From positions 25,592 through 89,591 of the forward strand of contig NZNC01000001.1 in assembly GCA_002692965.1 (NCBI GenBank): a DNA stretch of 64,000 nt, in the 5' to 3' direction. The stretch comes from Haliea sp. (lineage in GTDB: Bacteria; Pseudomonadota; Gammaproteobacteria; Pseudomonadales; Halieaceae). Both the position numbers and the translations under genes were made by a program. Under the pieces are notes generated by a model. It was not told where the DNA came from, searched no databases, and was given only the letters and a program-made list of their open reading frames with translations. Shown here piece after piece: positions 10,573-19,710 of the stretch (positions are counted from its first letter, which is position 1; each line of letters starts with the position of its first letter).

Positions 10573-11118
10573 TCAGCCGGCGCGCAGAAAGTGCTCGCGG
10601 TAGTAACGCAGCTCGTTGATGGAGTCACGGATATCGTCGAGCGCCAGGTGCGTACCCCCCTTCTGCAGCCCCGCCGCCAGCTCCGGACGCCAGCGGTTGG
10701 CGAGGATCTTCAGGGTACTGACATCCAGGTTGCGGTAGTGGAACCAGGCCTCCAGACGCGGCATGTAACGAGCCAGGAAGCGGCGATCCTGGCAGATCGT
10801 GTTTCCGCACATGGGGGAAGCGCCAGCCGGCACCCAGTGGGCGAGAAAATCCACGGTTTCCTGCTCCGCCGCCGCCTCGTCATGTTGACTGGCACGCACC
10901 CTGTCGACCAGGCCGGACCCCCCGTGCTGGCGGGTATTCCAGTCATCCATCGCGCCCAGAACCGCATCGCTCTGGTGCACCGCCAGAACGGGCCCCTCGG
11001 CCAGGGTGTTCAACTGACTGTCGGTGACAATCGTGGCGATTTCGATAATCCGGTCCCGATCGGGATCCAGGCCGGTCATTTCGAGATCAATCCAGATCAG
11101 ATGGCTGGCATCCTGCAT
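10573..11118 (-). CDS. orn: Oligoribonuclease
   Basis: Orn is the 3'-5' exoribonuclease that finishes RNA decay by hydrolysing dinucleotides, including the pGpG produced from c-di-GMP breakdown. The DEDDh motifs are visible: [21 protein letters not shown] with the first Asp and Glu, then [17 protein letters not shown], then [18 protein letters not shown]. The start at 11118 is chosen because [17 protein letters not shown] is the family N-terminus, although the frame stays open upstream. The protein has 181 residues, the usual size. It is divergent from rsgA with 81 bases between them, as in E. coli. Confidence 0.97.
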   Translation of the reverse strand: MQDASHLIWIDLEMTGLDPDRDRIIEIATIVTDSQLNTLAEGPVLAVHQSDAVLGAMDDWNTRQHGGSGLVDRVRASQHDEAAAEQETVDFLAHWVPAGASPMCGNTICQDRRFLARYMPRLEAWFHYRNLDVSTLKILANRWRPELAAGLQKGGTHLALDDIRDSINELRYYREHFLRAG

Positions 11119-11199
11119 CCCGGTCTCCCTGTACGGTGAAGTCGCCAGTGTAACAAAATGCCTCGACAGCTCCACGCCGGCGCTACAGAATGCCAGGCC

Positions 11200-12231
11200 A
11201 TGAGCAAACGCAAACTCACCCGGCAGCAAGCCTGGCGTATCGAGAAAATCCAGGCCGAGCGCAGTGCGCGCGCGCGCAAGCGTGCCGAGCGCTCCGATGA
11301 AGCCCTGGATTCCGGCGCCCTGGGCGAGGAGCAGAGCGGCCTGGTCATTGCCCATTTCGGCACCCAGGTGGAAATCGAGGGCGAGGACGGCCGGACACAG
11401 CGCTGCCATCTGCGTGCCAACCTGGCGAGCCTGGTGACCGGCGACGAGGTCGCCTGGTGCCCGGGCGAACCGACCGGCGTGGTGGTGGCGCGCCACCCGC
11501 GTCGCAGCGAACTGTTGCGCCCCACCCAGCACGGCGGCCTGAAGCCGGTAGCCGCCAATGTCGACCGCATCTTCGTGGTCATTGCCCCCCTGCCACCACC
11601 CCACGCCAACCTGATCGATCGCTACCTGGTGGCGGCCGAGACCGTCGACATCGAGCCGGTACTGCTGGTCAGCAAGACCGACCTGCTCGACGATGACCCC
11701 GCGCTGCGGCAGCGCATGGACACGCTGCTGGCCCCCTACGACAGCCTCGGCTACAGGCAGGTCAGGGCGAGCAGCCGCCGGGGGGGACTGGATGATTTGC
11801 AGGCCGCCCTGGCGGGCCAGGTCAGCATTCTGGTCGGGCAATCGGGTGTCGGAAAGTCTTCACTGGTCAACGCGCTGCTGCCCGGGGTGGACCTGCAGGT
11901 CGGACCGCTCTCCAACCAGGGCGACAAGGGCACGCATACCACCACGACCGCGCGCCTCTTCCACTTGCCCGCGGGAGGCAGCCTGATCGACTCGCCCGGC
12001 ATCCGCGAGTTCGGCCTCTGGCACATGCAGCGGGAGCAGGTGGAGTGGGGCTTTCGTGAATTCCGTGCGCTACTGGGGCACTGCCGCTTCCGCGACTGCC
12101 GCCACGAGCAGGAACCCGGCTGCGCCATTCTCGAGGCCGCGGAGAGCGGCCAGATCCACCCCGCTCGCCTGGAGAGCTACCGGCACATCATCGCCTCCCT
12201 GAACACCCCGGAGGAAGCCGGTTACCGCTGA
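11200..12231 (+). CDS. rsgA: Ribosome small subunit-dependent GTPase RsgA
   Basis: RsgA is a circularly permuted GTPase that checks 30S maturation. The order of motifs shows the permutation: an OB-fold (residues ~45-110), G4 (LLVSKTDLL), G1 ([12 protein letters not shown]), then G3 (IDSPGIREF). The C-terminal zinc finger [14 protein letters not shown] follows. The start is at ATG 11200 ([18 protein letters not shown]), the conserved basic N-terminal helix; the reading frame extends 14 codons further upstream without family similarity. It is convergent with psd, 13 bases apart. Confidence 0.96.
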   Translation: MSKRKLTRQQAWRIEKIQAERSARARKRAERSDEALDSGALGEEQSGLVIAHFGTQVEIEGEDGRTQRCHLRANLASLVTGDEVAWCPGEPTGVVVARHPRRSELLRPTQHGGLKPVAANVDRIFVVIAPLPPPHANLIDRYLVAAETVDIEPVLLVSKTDLLDDDPALRQRMDTLLAPYDSLGYRQVRASSRRGGLDDLQAALAGQVSILVGQSGVGKSSLVNALLPGVDLQVGPLSNQGDKGTHTTTTARLFHLPAGGSLIDSPGIREFGLWHMQREQVEWGFREFRALLGHCRFRDCRHEQEPGCAILEAAESGQIHPARLESYRHIIASLNTPEEAGYR

Positions 12232-12244
12232 CGGCGCCGGGCGC

Positions 12245-13096
12245 TCAGCCGGCCACCCGACCGAGCGCCTGCCCCAGACGGACACCACCGCCGGCAGTCA
12301 GCCCAGGGCCCCAGTCGACGCAACCTTCCGGGAACAGCAGTATGACCGTGGAGCCGAGCTGAAAGCGGCCCATCTCGGCGCCACGCGCTAGGTCAACCGC
12401 CTCGGGGAGCTGCAGATAATCCCGCTCCTCCACCTGCCGCGGTGGCGGCGCCACCTGCCCCGCCCAAACCGTTTCGATGCCCGCCACGATCATGGCACCG
12501 ACCAGTACCATGGCCATGGGGCCCGCGGGCGTCTCGAAATGGCAGACCAGGCGCTCGTTGCGCGCAAACAGGGCCTCTACACCGTCTGCCGTCACCTGGT
12601 TGACCGAGAACAGCTGGCCGGGCACATAGCGTGTCGCCACCAGCTTGCCGTCGACCGGCATGTGCACCCGGTGGTAATCCCGCGGCGAGAGGTAAATGGT
12701 GGCGAAGTGACCATTGCGGTACCAGGCGGCCCGCTCGTCGTCACCGCCCAGCAGCGACCAGGAGGAATAACGGCGCCCCTTGGCCTGGATCAGACTGTGC
12801 TCCTGAATCCGCCCAATCTGGCTGATGGTGCCATCCGCCGGACACAGGATGCCCTCCTCCGCCAAGGGGCGTGCACCCGGCCGCAGGGCCCGGGTAAAAA
12901 AGGCATTGAAGGTCGGGTAGGCCGTCGGGTCGGGCTCTTCCGCCTCGCTCATGTCGACCTTGAAGGCGCGAATGAACAGCTGGATCAGGGCATTTTTCAG
13001 CCACACGGGGCGGTACAGGCCGGCCAGCCAGCCCACCGAACGGGAGAGCAGGTGCTGGGGCAGGAGGTATTGCAGGGCGATGAACAGGGCTTTCAT
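12245..13096 (-). CDS. psd: Phosphatidylserine decarboxylase proenzyme
   Basis: Psd makes phosphatidylethanolamine at the inner membrane and self-cleaves to generate a pyruvoyl group. The cleavage site LGST is present in FQLGSTVILLFPEG near the C-terminus. The conserved segments DGTISQIGRI and RDYHRVHMPVDGKL are also intact. The 283 residues match the family. It follows phoH on the same strand with a 111-base gap and lies next to rsgA as in E. coli, though convergent here. Confidence 0.97.
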   Translation of the reverse strand: MKALFIALQYLLPQHLLSRSVGWLAGLYRPVWLKNALIQLFIRAFKVDMSEAEEPDPTAYPTFNAFFTRALRPGARPLAEEGILCPADGTISQIGRIQEHSLIQAKGRRYSSWSLLGGDDERAAWYRNGHFATIYLSPRDYHRVHMPVDGKLVATRYVPGQLFSVNQVTADGVEALFARNERLVCHFETPAGPMAMVLVGAMIVAGIETVWAGQVAPPPRQVEERDYLQLPEAVDLARGAEMGRFQLGSTVILLFPEGCVDWGPGLTAGGGVRLGQALGRVAG

Positions 13097-13207
13097 GGGG
13101 GCGGGACTCGTCAGGGGTCAACAGCGGCCAGTAAACAGGCGCACACCTTACCAGAACTGCCGGCATGGGGGTGAGCGACCGGACCCGGCCGCTCGCCTGA
13201 TGGCCCT

Positions 13208-14644
13208 CTACAGCTGCTCCTCGGCAAAAGCGGCGAGACGCGAGCGGACAATCCCGTTGACGTGCATGATGCCCGCGTGGGGATAGGCCTTGGCCTTCTC
13301 CACCAGGTAGGTCAGCCCCGAGGTGAGGGGGGAGATGTACTTGTTGTCGATCTGCGCCAGGTTGCCCAGCACCACGATGCGAGAATCCGCCCCGACCCGG
13401 CTGATCACCGACTTGAGCTGGAACTGGGTCAGTCCCTGGGCCTCGTCGATGATGATGTAGGCGTTGTTGAAGGAGCGCCCGCGCATGAAATTGAGCGACT
13501 TGAACTGGATATTCGCGCGCTCCTTGACGTAGGCGATGCTGCCACCGCAGGACTCGTCGGCACCGTGGAGAATTTCCAGGTTGTCGTCGAAAGCAGCCAG
13601 CCAGGGGGCCATCTTCTCCTCCTCGGTTCCCGGCAGGAAACCGATATCCTCGGCGATCGGTGGCGTGGACCGCGCCACGATCAATTTGCTGAAACGTTTC
13701 TGCTCGAGGATCGCATGCAGGCCATAGGCGAGCGCCAGCAGCGTCTTGCCCGACCCGGCGGGACCGGTCATCACCGTCATGTCGACATTCTCGTCGGCGA
13801 GCAGCGCCATGGCCATGGCCTGCTCCATGTTGCGCGGTGACATGCCCCAGAAGCGCCGGTGCATCAGGCTGTCCCGACTGTCGCAGCGCAGGTAGACATA
13901 GTCGCTGTCGATGCGCTGCACCACCGCCACCAGGTCGCGTTCGTCGAGGTAGAACAGGCGCGGATAGGCCTCGGGCAAGTAGCGCCGGGGTACGCGGTGC
14001 AGGGTCACCGCCTCCTCGCGCAAGGTGTCCACCTCCGGAATACGCGACCAGAAATCCCCCTCCACCACCTGGTAGCCCTTGGCCAGCAGGTCGATATCGT
14101 CGAGGATGCGGTCCCGGCGGTAGTCCTCCACATGCATCAGGCCCGAGCCCTTGGCCTTGATGCGCATGTTGATGTCCTTGGTCACCAGGCAGACAAAGGC
14201 CCCGGGCTGTTCCGCCTGCAGGCGCAGGGCGACGTTGATGATGCGGTTGTCATTGGCCTGGTCCTGGGTGACATCCAGGTAGGGCACATCGCCGGCATCG
14301 GTGAGCAGCTGGTCGGGGTAGATGGCCAGCGTTCCCAGAGGCCCCTCGACCGCGCTGCCCGGGACGTCCACCCCCGCCTGTATGGACTGCGGCGAAGCGC
14401 CGTCCACCACTTTGTCGATCATGTTGATGGCTATCCGCGCCTCGCGACTGACGGTCTTCTCGTGGCGGTCCTTGATGTGGTCCAGCTCCTCCAGCACGGT
14501 CATGGGAATGACCACATGGTGTTCGTTGAAAGCAGTAATGGCGGTGGGGTCGTGAAGCAGGACATTGGTGTCCAGGACGTAGGTTTTCTTGACGACCGCT
14601 TTCAGTGCGGTCTTTTCGATGCGCAGGGAAGTGCCTGAGTCCAT
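13208..14644 (-). CDS. PIN domain-PhoH family ATPase/RNase
   Basis: The N-terminal PIN-like domain (residues ~18-150, KKTYVLDTNVLLHDPTA with the first acidic residue of the nuclease site) is joined to a C-terminal PhoH/RecD-like ATPase (~235-478). The ATPase carries the Walker A TGPAGSGKTLLALAYG, the Walker B YIIIDEAQGLTQFQLK and VLGNLAQIDNKY. This PhoH2/YlaK architecture has RNA helicase-nuclease activity in characterised members. The ATG at 14644 is well placed. The gene reads away from rnb; the two RNA-decay genes are divergent across the 440-base gap at 14645-15084. Confidence 0.9.
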   Translation of the reverse strand: MDSGTSLRIEKTALKAVVKKTYVLDTNVLLHDPTAITAFNEHHVVIPMTVLEELDHIKDRHEKTVSREARIAINMIDKVVDGASPQSIQAGVDVPGSAVEGPLGTLAIYPDQLLTDAGDVPYLDVTQDQANDNRIINVALRLQAEQPGAFVCLVTKDINMRIKAKGSGLMHVEDYRRDRILDDIDLLAKGYQVVEGDFWSRIPEVDTLREEAVTLHRVPRRYLPEAYPRLFYLDERDLVAVVQRIDSDYVYLRCDSRDSLMHRRFWGMSPRNMEQAMAMALLADENVDMTVMTGPAGSGKTLLALAYGLHAILEQKRFSKLIVARSTPPIAEDIGFLPGTEEEKMAPWLAAFDDNLEILHGADESCGGSIAYVKERANIQFKSLNFMRGRSFNNAYIIIDEAQGLTQFQLKSVISRVGADSRIVVLGNLAQIDNKYISPLTSGLTYLVEKAKAYPHAGIMHVNGIVRSRLAAFAEEQL

Positions 14645-14892
14645 ACAGCAGTCCTCGTGGGTTGGGGCAGGGGCGTAGCGGAAAACAGGAGAAGAGAATC
14701 AGGGGGCGGGAGGGGGTGGTGACGAATCGGCGAGCGGCACCTCCAGGCTCCGGGGGAACGGAGGTGGGCAGGAGGACAGTCTCGCGTCGGCGGTCGTCTC
14801 AAGGGCACTTACCCGCATCGGGATACACCACAACTTGCCTTCGAGTGAACACCCGGGCGGACACAAAGTCAATGCTGGCACGATGTCGGCCC

Positions 14893-15000
14893 GCAGGAGG
14901 GACAGTGCCCCTTCCGGGACACGCTGCGAGTACATCCTTGTACGCTCGGCGTCGGCATCCATGCCTCCGACGGTCCCGGAAGGGGCACTGTCCCTCCTGC
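14893..15000. repeat. Long inverted-repeat element A (28-bp perfect arms)
   Basis: Arms 14893-14920 and 14973-15000 are perfect reverse complements (28 of 28), separated by 52 bases. The first 26 bases of the loop (14921-14946, starting ACGCTGCGAGTACATCC) match a unit also found in copies B, C and, more distantly, D. The second half (14947-14972) contains its own small hairpin (CGTCGG/CCGACG). The element would fold as a long stem capped by a bulge and a hairpin. It sits between divergent phoH and rnb. The rest of the 14645-14892 gap shows no gene or clear signal. Confidence 0.9.
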
Positions 15001-15026
15001 TACCGTCAGCGCGACGCCCGGCGAGC

Positions 15027-15055
15027 CTGACAGGCGCGGTGAATTCGGCTACGAT
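15027..15055 (+). promoter_or_regulatory. Probable sigma70 promoter of the RNase II gene
   Basis: CTGACA (15027-15032) and TACGAT (15050-15055) are separated by exactly 17 bases, 30 bases ahead of the start codon. An AAAGGA ribosome site follows at about 15068. The match is 5/6 for the -35 and 4/6 for the -10. Confidence 0.5.
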
Positions 15056-15084
15056 GCCGGATTGCTGAAAGGACCCTGTTCACC

Positions 15085-17100
15085 ATGTTAGACAGCGACT
15101 CGCTCTCCAGGCTGAAAGGCCTCAAATCCCAGATGGAGGCTGAAAAAGAGCGCGCCGACGCCACCGTCAAGGGGACCCAGTCCCGCTACGGTTTCGCGGT
15201 GCTTGACGATGGCCGGGAAGTTTTTATTCCACCCGACGAAATGCTCAAGGTGTTTCCCGACGACCGGGTGCGCGTGTGTGTGCGGCCGGGCAAGGACAAC
15301 CGCACCGTCGCCGATATCGAAAAGCTGCTCGACAGCCCCCTGGCCGACTTCACCGGACGCTGCGTGCGCAAGGGCAAGGCCATCTTCGTCCAGCCCGACC
15401 TGCCCTGGCTCAAGCGCTGGCTGTTCATACCGCCGCACGCCCGCAACGGTGTCAAGGAGGGCGACTATCTCCGCGCCGCGATCCTCCGTCACCCGATCCG
15501 CGACGGCAAACCCCAGGCCAAGGTGCTGCAGGTCTACGGCAACGACGAGACCCCGGGCATCGAAAACAGTTACTGCATGGGCAAGTACCGGCTGCCGGTC
15601 GACTGGAGCGGGCCCGCCCGCGGCGAACTGCAGACGCAGCTGACCCAGTGCAGCCCACTCCAGGACAGCGCGCGGAAAGACCTCACCGGGCTGGAGTTTG
15701 TCTCCATTGACGCCAGCCGCACCCTGGACATCGATGACGCTCTCTACGCCGACAGCAGCAGCGAAGGCTGGACCCTGTATGTCGCGATTGCCGACCCCAC
15801 GGCGTGGATTCCCCGCGGCTCGCGCCTGGAGGAAGACATCGCGGCACGGGCGACATCGGTGTATTTCCACGGCGACGTACTGCCCATGCTGCCGGAGGAA
15901 CTGGCCCAGGTGCACTGCGCCCTGGCAGAGGGCGAGGACCGCCCCGCCCTGGTCTGCAAGCTCAGCGTGAACAACGAGGGTGAACTGGGCGAGTTCGAGT
16001 TTATCGAGGCCACGATCCGCTCCCGCGCCAAGCTCTCCTATGTGGCAGTGGATCGCTATCTGAACGGCCACGCCGACGAGCTGATGAGCCACGCCACGCC
16101 CCTGGAGGCCCTGTACCAGCTCTACCGTGCGCTGCGCGGGCGCCGCGAGGCGCGCGAGCTGGTGATGGAGGATCGCCAGGAGTTCCGCTGGATTCTCAAC
16201 GACCGCAAGCAGATCGATCATATCGAGCCCCACGACAAGCTGCTTTCCCAGCGCCTGGTGGAGGAATGCATGATCGCCGCCAACCGCTGTGCCGCCAGCT
16301 TTCTCCAGCGCCACCAGGCGAAGGGCCCCTTCGTGGTCCACCCCGGCTTTCGCAACGACCGCCTCGACGAGGCGCGTCAGTTCCTCGCCCTGCACGCCCC
16401 CGCCACCGAGGCCCTGGATCTGGCCAGCCGCGAGGGCTACCGCGACATCATGCGCGCCCTTTCGGAAGACGGCGGCGATCTGCCCCTGCGCGCCATGGTA
16501 AACCGTCTGCTGACGCGGGCGGAGATCACCACCGAGGCGGGACTGCACATGGGCATGTCCCTGGAGTCCTACACCAACTGCACCTCGCCCCTGCGCAAGT
16601 ACGTGGACTTTCTGGCACACCAGCAGATCAAGGCTGTGCTGCGAGGAGAGCCCGCGGACCGCGTCGATGCCGACATGCTGGCCCGCCTGCAGGCCCGCCT
16701 GCTCAATGTGCGAGCCGCCACCCTGGAGGCCGAGCGCTGGCTGGCAAGCCGCTACCTGGCCCGCCTGGCCAAAGACAACAGCGAGGGCTTCCCCGCCCAC
16801 ATTACCCACGTCAACAGTTCCGGATTTACCGTGCGCCTGGACGACTGCGGGCTGGAGGGCTTTGTGGACCTGCGCAAGGACCCGGAGAAGTTCAGTTACG
16901 ACAAGTGGACCGCCAGCTTGACCAGCACCACCCGTCGCTTCCAGCTGCACCAGGCGGTGCGGGTGGACTACCAGGGCGCCGATGGCGAAAACCAGCACCA
17001 GGCGCAGTTCGGCCTGCGCGCGGGAGAGGGGCTCAAGCCACCGAAAGGCCCCGCGGAGCACACCGATCAGGCCGCGCCGCCAAACGGGCCGCCGGCCTGA
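15085..17100 (+). CDS. rnb: RNase II family exoribonuclease
   Basis: This is a processive 3'-5' exoribonuclease of the RNB family. The order is two OB/cold-shock domains (residues ~30-195), the RNB catalytic domain (~200-540) and a C-terminal S1 domain (~555-640). The catalytic acidic cluster is in VSIDASRTLDIDDALYA (Asp209-Asp218), and the arginine motif is in TSPLRKYVDFLAHQQ. The length of 671 is slightly longer than E. coli RNase II (644) and far shorter than RNase R, so I call RNase II; the extra residues are a Pro/Ala/Gly-rich tail. Start ATG at 15085 behind AAAGGA. Confidence 0.88.
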   Translation: MLDSDSLSRLKGLKSQMEAEKERADATVKGTQSRYGFAVLDDGREVFIPPDEMLKVFPDDRVRVCVRPGKDNRTVADIEKLLDSPLADFTGRCVRKGKAIFVQPDLPWLKRWLFIPPHARNGVKEGDYLRAAILRHPIRDGKPQAKVLQVYGNDETPGIENSYCMGKYRLPVDWSGPARGELQTQLTQCSPLQDSARKDLTGLEFVSIDASRTLDIDDALYADSSSEGWTLYVAIADPTAWIPRGSRLEEDIAARATSVYFHGDVLPMLPEELAQVHCALAEGEDRPALVCKLSVNNEGELGEFEFIEATIRSRAKLSYVAVDRYLNGHADELMSHATPLEALYQLYRALRGRREARELVMEDRQEFRWILNDRKQIDHIEPHDKLLSQRLVEECMIAANRCAASFLQRHQAKGPFVVHPGFRNDRLDEARQFLALHAPATEALDLASREGYRDIMRALSEDGGDLPLRAMVNRLLTRAEITTEAGLHMGMSLESYTNCTSPLRKYVDFLAHQQIKAVLRGEPADRVDADMLARLQARLLNVRAATLEAERWLASRYLARLAKDNSEGFPAHITHVNSSGFTVRLDDCGLEGFVDLRKDPEKFSYDKWTASLTSTTRRFQLHQAVRVDYQGADGENQHQAQFGLRAGEGLKPPKGPAEHTDQAAPPNGPPA

Positions 17101-17108
17101 CCCCTCCT

Positions 17109-17137
17109 CCCCCGCCGGGTCACGTGATCAGCGGGGG
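17109..17137. terminator. G/C-rich hairpin between convergent genes
   Basis: CCCCCGC (17109-17115) pairs with GCGGGGG (17131-17137) across a 15-base loop, directly after the rnb stop and before the stop of the convergent phosphotransferase gene. There is no U-run, so intrinsic termination would be weak; it may serve only to stabilise 3' ends. Confidence 0.3.
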
Positions 17138-17152
17138 CACTGCAGGCCCCAA

Positions 17153-18184
17153 TCAGGCGGCCTGCAGGATGCTGTCCGCCCGCTGCAGGTAGCGCTCGAC
17201 GCGGGCGGCAATCCGCTCCAGCGACTCCACTTTCATGCCGCCTCCGGCGCCCTTCTGCAGCCTCGCATAGACCCCTTCGACGATGCAGGCCTGCTTCCAC
17301 CAGCTGAAGGCGAGGTACCAGTCCAGGTGCCGCAGTGTCAGGCCTGCTCGGGCCTGGTAGGTCTCCAGGACCGTCTGACGCCGCGGGAAGTTTGGGTTGC
17401 GCGTCGGTGGATCCATCAGCCAGGTCAGGCTGTCCTCCGGTTCCGCCCAATAACACAGTGACCAGACAAAGTCGGCGACAGGGTCGCCAATCGTGCACAG
17501 CTCCCAATCCAGCACGGCAGCCAGGTTCCAGTCGCCATCCAGCACCACGTTGTCGAAGCGGTAGTCGCCGTGCACCAGACCGGGTGCCGTCTGCGGCTCC
17601 GGCACGCTCGCTGCCAGTGCCCGGTGCAGGCGATTGAGCAGCGGCAGATCGCGCGTGGCGCCCGCCTCCACTTGCGTCGCCCAGCGCTTGAGCTGGCGCT
17701 CCAGGTAGTGCTCGTGCCGTGCCAGGTCCGCCAGTCCCGCCGCCTCGAGGTCCACCTGGTGCAGTCGCACCTGCCCTTCGATCAGGCTGTCTGAGGCGCG
17801 CTCGCAGGCGGCGGCGGACATCGTCCCGGTAGCGGCGAGGTCCCGCAGGATGTGCCCTTCGACCTTTTCCATGCAGTAGAACTCGGCGCCGTTGACCGCC
17901 GGGTCATCGCACCAGGCCAGCATCTCGGGCACTGGCACCCCGGACCCCGACAGCGCACGCATGATGCGGTACTCCCGCCGCATGTCGTGGGCGGTGGCGA
18001 TCCGCGCCCGCACCGGCGGGCGACGCAGTACGAAGGCCCTCCCACCACCGTCACCGACGATATAGGTCAGGTTCGAGCCGCCGGCAGCCACCAGTGCGAA
18101 ATCGTAGGGGGGCGGATGCCCCGGCAGTGCCTGCGCCAGCCAGGCGCTCAGCGGCTCTCGATTGATGCCCTTCACCTCAGCCAT
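17153..18184 (-). CDS. Aminoglycoside phosphotransferase-family protein (ACAD10/11 kinase-domain type)
   Basis: The 343-residue protein has the APH fold: a nucleotide-binding N-lobe with GGSNLTYIV and RRPP, the catalytic loop LVHGDYRFDNVVLD and the metal motif LDWELCTIGDP. This subfamily resembles the N-terminal kinase domain of mitochondrial ACAD10/ACAD11 and is usually paired with an acyl-CoA dehydrogenase, exactly as here. In ACAD11 the kinase domain phosphorylates 4-hydroxyacyl-CoAs, so a role in hydroxy-fatty-acid breakdown is a reasonable inference rather than antibiotic resistance. The start ATG at 18184 overlaps the end of the dehydrogenase gene by 8 bases. Confidence 0.85.
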   Translation of the reverse strand: MAEVKGINREPLSAWLAQALPGHPPPYDFALVAAGGSNLTYIVGDGGGRAFVLRRPPVRARIATAHDMRREYRIMRALSGSGVPVPEMLAWCDDPAVNGAEFYCMEKVEGHILRDLAATGTMSAAACERASDSLIEGQVRLHQVDLEAAGLADLARHEHYLERQLKRWATQVEAGATRDLPLLNRLHRALAASVPEPQTAPGLVHGDYRFDNVVLDGDWNLAAVLDWELCTIGDPVADFVWSLCYWAEPEDSLTWLMDPPTRNPNFPRRQTVLETYQARAGLTLRHLDWYLAFSWWKQACIVEGVYARLQKGAGGGMKVESLERIAARVERYLQRADSILQAA

Positions 18185-19499
18185 CCGCCAACTCCCTGCG
18201 CACCCTTGCCAGTTGTTCGCCATAGCGGGCCATGGCCCGCGCCCGCTGCTCCGGAATGTACTCCCGCGGTTTGCCCTCTCGGGGCGTCAGCCCTTTCAGC
18301 ACCAGGCGCGCCACGGTCTGCCGGTGCACCTCGTCGGCGCCATCGGCCACCCGAAGCCCGCGCCCCGCGCGGTACATTTTCTCCAGCGGCATATCGCAGG
18401 AGTAGCCGAGAGAGCCGTGCACCTGTATCGCGCGGTCGATGACGCCGAGCATGATGTTCGGCAGGGCAAACTTGGCCGCCGCGATATCCTTCTGCGCCTG
18501 GGGACTGTGGGGCCCGCTGCTGTCCATGGTCCAGGCCGCCTTGAGCACCAGCAGACGGGCCATTTCGATCTCCACGTAGCTGTCGGCAATCATCGCCTGC
18601 ACCATCTGGTGCCTTCCCAGGGGCTTGCCCTTGCTGACCCGGGAGACCGCCCGCTCCTGCATCATTTCGAAAGCCCGGTTGCACTGCCCGATCATGCGCA
18701 TGGCGTGATGAATGCGACCGCCACCCAGGCGCTTCTGCGCCAGGATGAAACCGTCTCCAGGCTCCCCGATCATGTGGTCCAGGGGCACCCGACAGTCCTC
18801 GAAGCGCAGCTCGGTATGGCCGCCAATGCGACTGGCCAGGTCCCCCGCCTCCGTGTAGGCGGGATGGGCCATGGTGCCGATATCGCGGATCAGCCGCAGG
18901 CCGGGGGTGCCCCGGGGCACGATCACCATACTGGCACGCCGATGCGGAGGCGCCTCCGGATCCGTCACCACCATGGCCACCAGGAAGTCCGCCACCGAGG
19001 CATTGGAGGTGAACCACTTGTGCCCGTTCAGGACCCAGTGGTCGCCGTCGCGGACACAGCGGGTCTCGATGCCGGTGGGGTCGGAGCCGGAATTCTCGAA
19101 CTCGGTGAGCGAGAAGGCGGAGCGCTGCTCGCCCCGCAGCAGCGGCGCGAGCCAACGCTCGCGTTGTGCCGCATTGGCTCCGGCGGCAATCAGCTCGGCA
19201 TTGCCGGAGTCGGGGGCCTGGCAGCCGAACACTTCGGGCGCCAGGTCCGTGCGCCCCAGCACCTCGTGCATCAGCGCCAGGTGTACCTGCCCGCGCCCCT
19301 GGCCGCCGTCCTCGGGCGGCAGGTGGGCCGCCCACAGACCGCGCTCCCGGACCTGCTGCTTGAGCGGGGCAAACATCGCATCCATCTGTTGCTGGTTGAG
19401 ATCCTCCAGCAGCAGCTCCAGCGGGATGACTTCCTCGTTCACGAAACGTCGCATCCAATCCAGCTCTTCCTGCACGGATGCCGCAATACTGAAATCCAT
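18177..19499 (-). CDS. Acyl-CoA dehydrogenase (ACAD11-like)
   Basis: This FAD enzyme of 440 residues introduces a double bond into an acyl-CoA. Signatures include FSLTEFENSGSDPTGI (flavin/substrate loop), WVLNGHKWFTSNAS, and IQVHGSLGYSCDMPLEKMYR with the C-terminal GADEVHRQ. The ADGADEVH variant is typical of the ACAD10/11-like branch, in line with the kinase-like gene that follows and overlaps it. A TetR regulator is divergent 211 bases away and probably controls the pair. Confidence 0.92.
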   Translation of the reverse strand: MDFSIAASVQEELDWMRRFVNEEVIPLELLLEDLNQQQMDAMFAPLKQQVRERGLWAAHLPPEDGGQGRGQVHLALMHEVLGRTDLAPEVFGCQAPDSGNAELIAAGANAAQRERWLAPLLRGEQRSAFSLTEFENSGSDPTGIETRCVRDGDHWVLNGHKWFTSNASVADFLVAMVVTDPEAPPHRRASMVIVPRGTPGLRLIRDIGTMAHPAYTEAGDLASRIGGHTELRFEDCRVPLDHMIGEPGDGFILAQKRLGGGRIHHAMRMIGQCNRAFEMMQERAVSRVSKGKPLGRHQMVQAMIADSYVEIEMARLLVLKAAWTMDSSGPHSPQAQKDIAAAKFALPNIMLGVIDRAIQVHGSLGYSCDMPLEKMYRAGRGLRVADGADEVHRQTVARLVLKGLTPREGKPREYIPEQRARAMARYGEQLARVRRELADG

Positions 19500-19710
19500 C
19501 GTTATTCTCCCGTCACCAACCCAGACTCAAGGGGCTCGCCGCCCGGCACGCCAACTGGCGCAACAGCACGCTGCCCCGGGCAGCCTGTCTCCAGGCAGTA
19601 GAGCACAGAAGAATTATGTACTCAACATCATTTTTGAACTAGAATTCACTTTTATGAAACAGAACCCCTTCATGCCGCCGGGGGTGAAGCAAAAGAGGAA
19701 GTGACGTCTT

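Noticed and set aside
13172..13195. Hairpin between phoH and psd as a terminator.
   Set aside because: There is a stem (GAGCG/CGCTC with CCGG pairs) but no U-run, and two interruptions in the stem make it unconvincing.
15088..17061. Minus-strand open frame across almost all of the RNase II gene.
   Set aside because: The plus-strand protein has complete RNB and S1 motifs; the antisense product is an Ala/Gly/Val/Gln-rich shadow.
17153..18184. Antibiotic resistance gene (aminoglycoside phosphotransferase).
   Set aside because: Pairing with an acyl-CoA dehydrogenase and the ACAD11-like motifs point to metabolism, not resistance.
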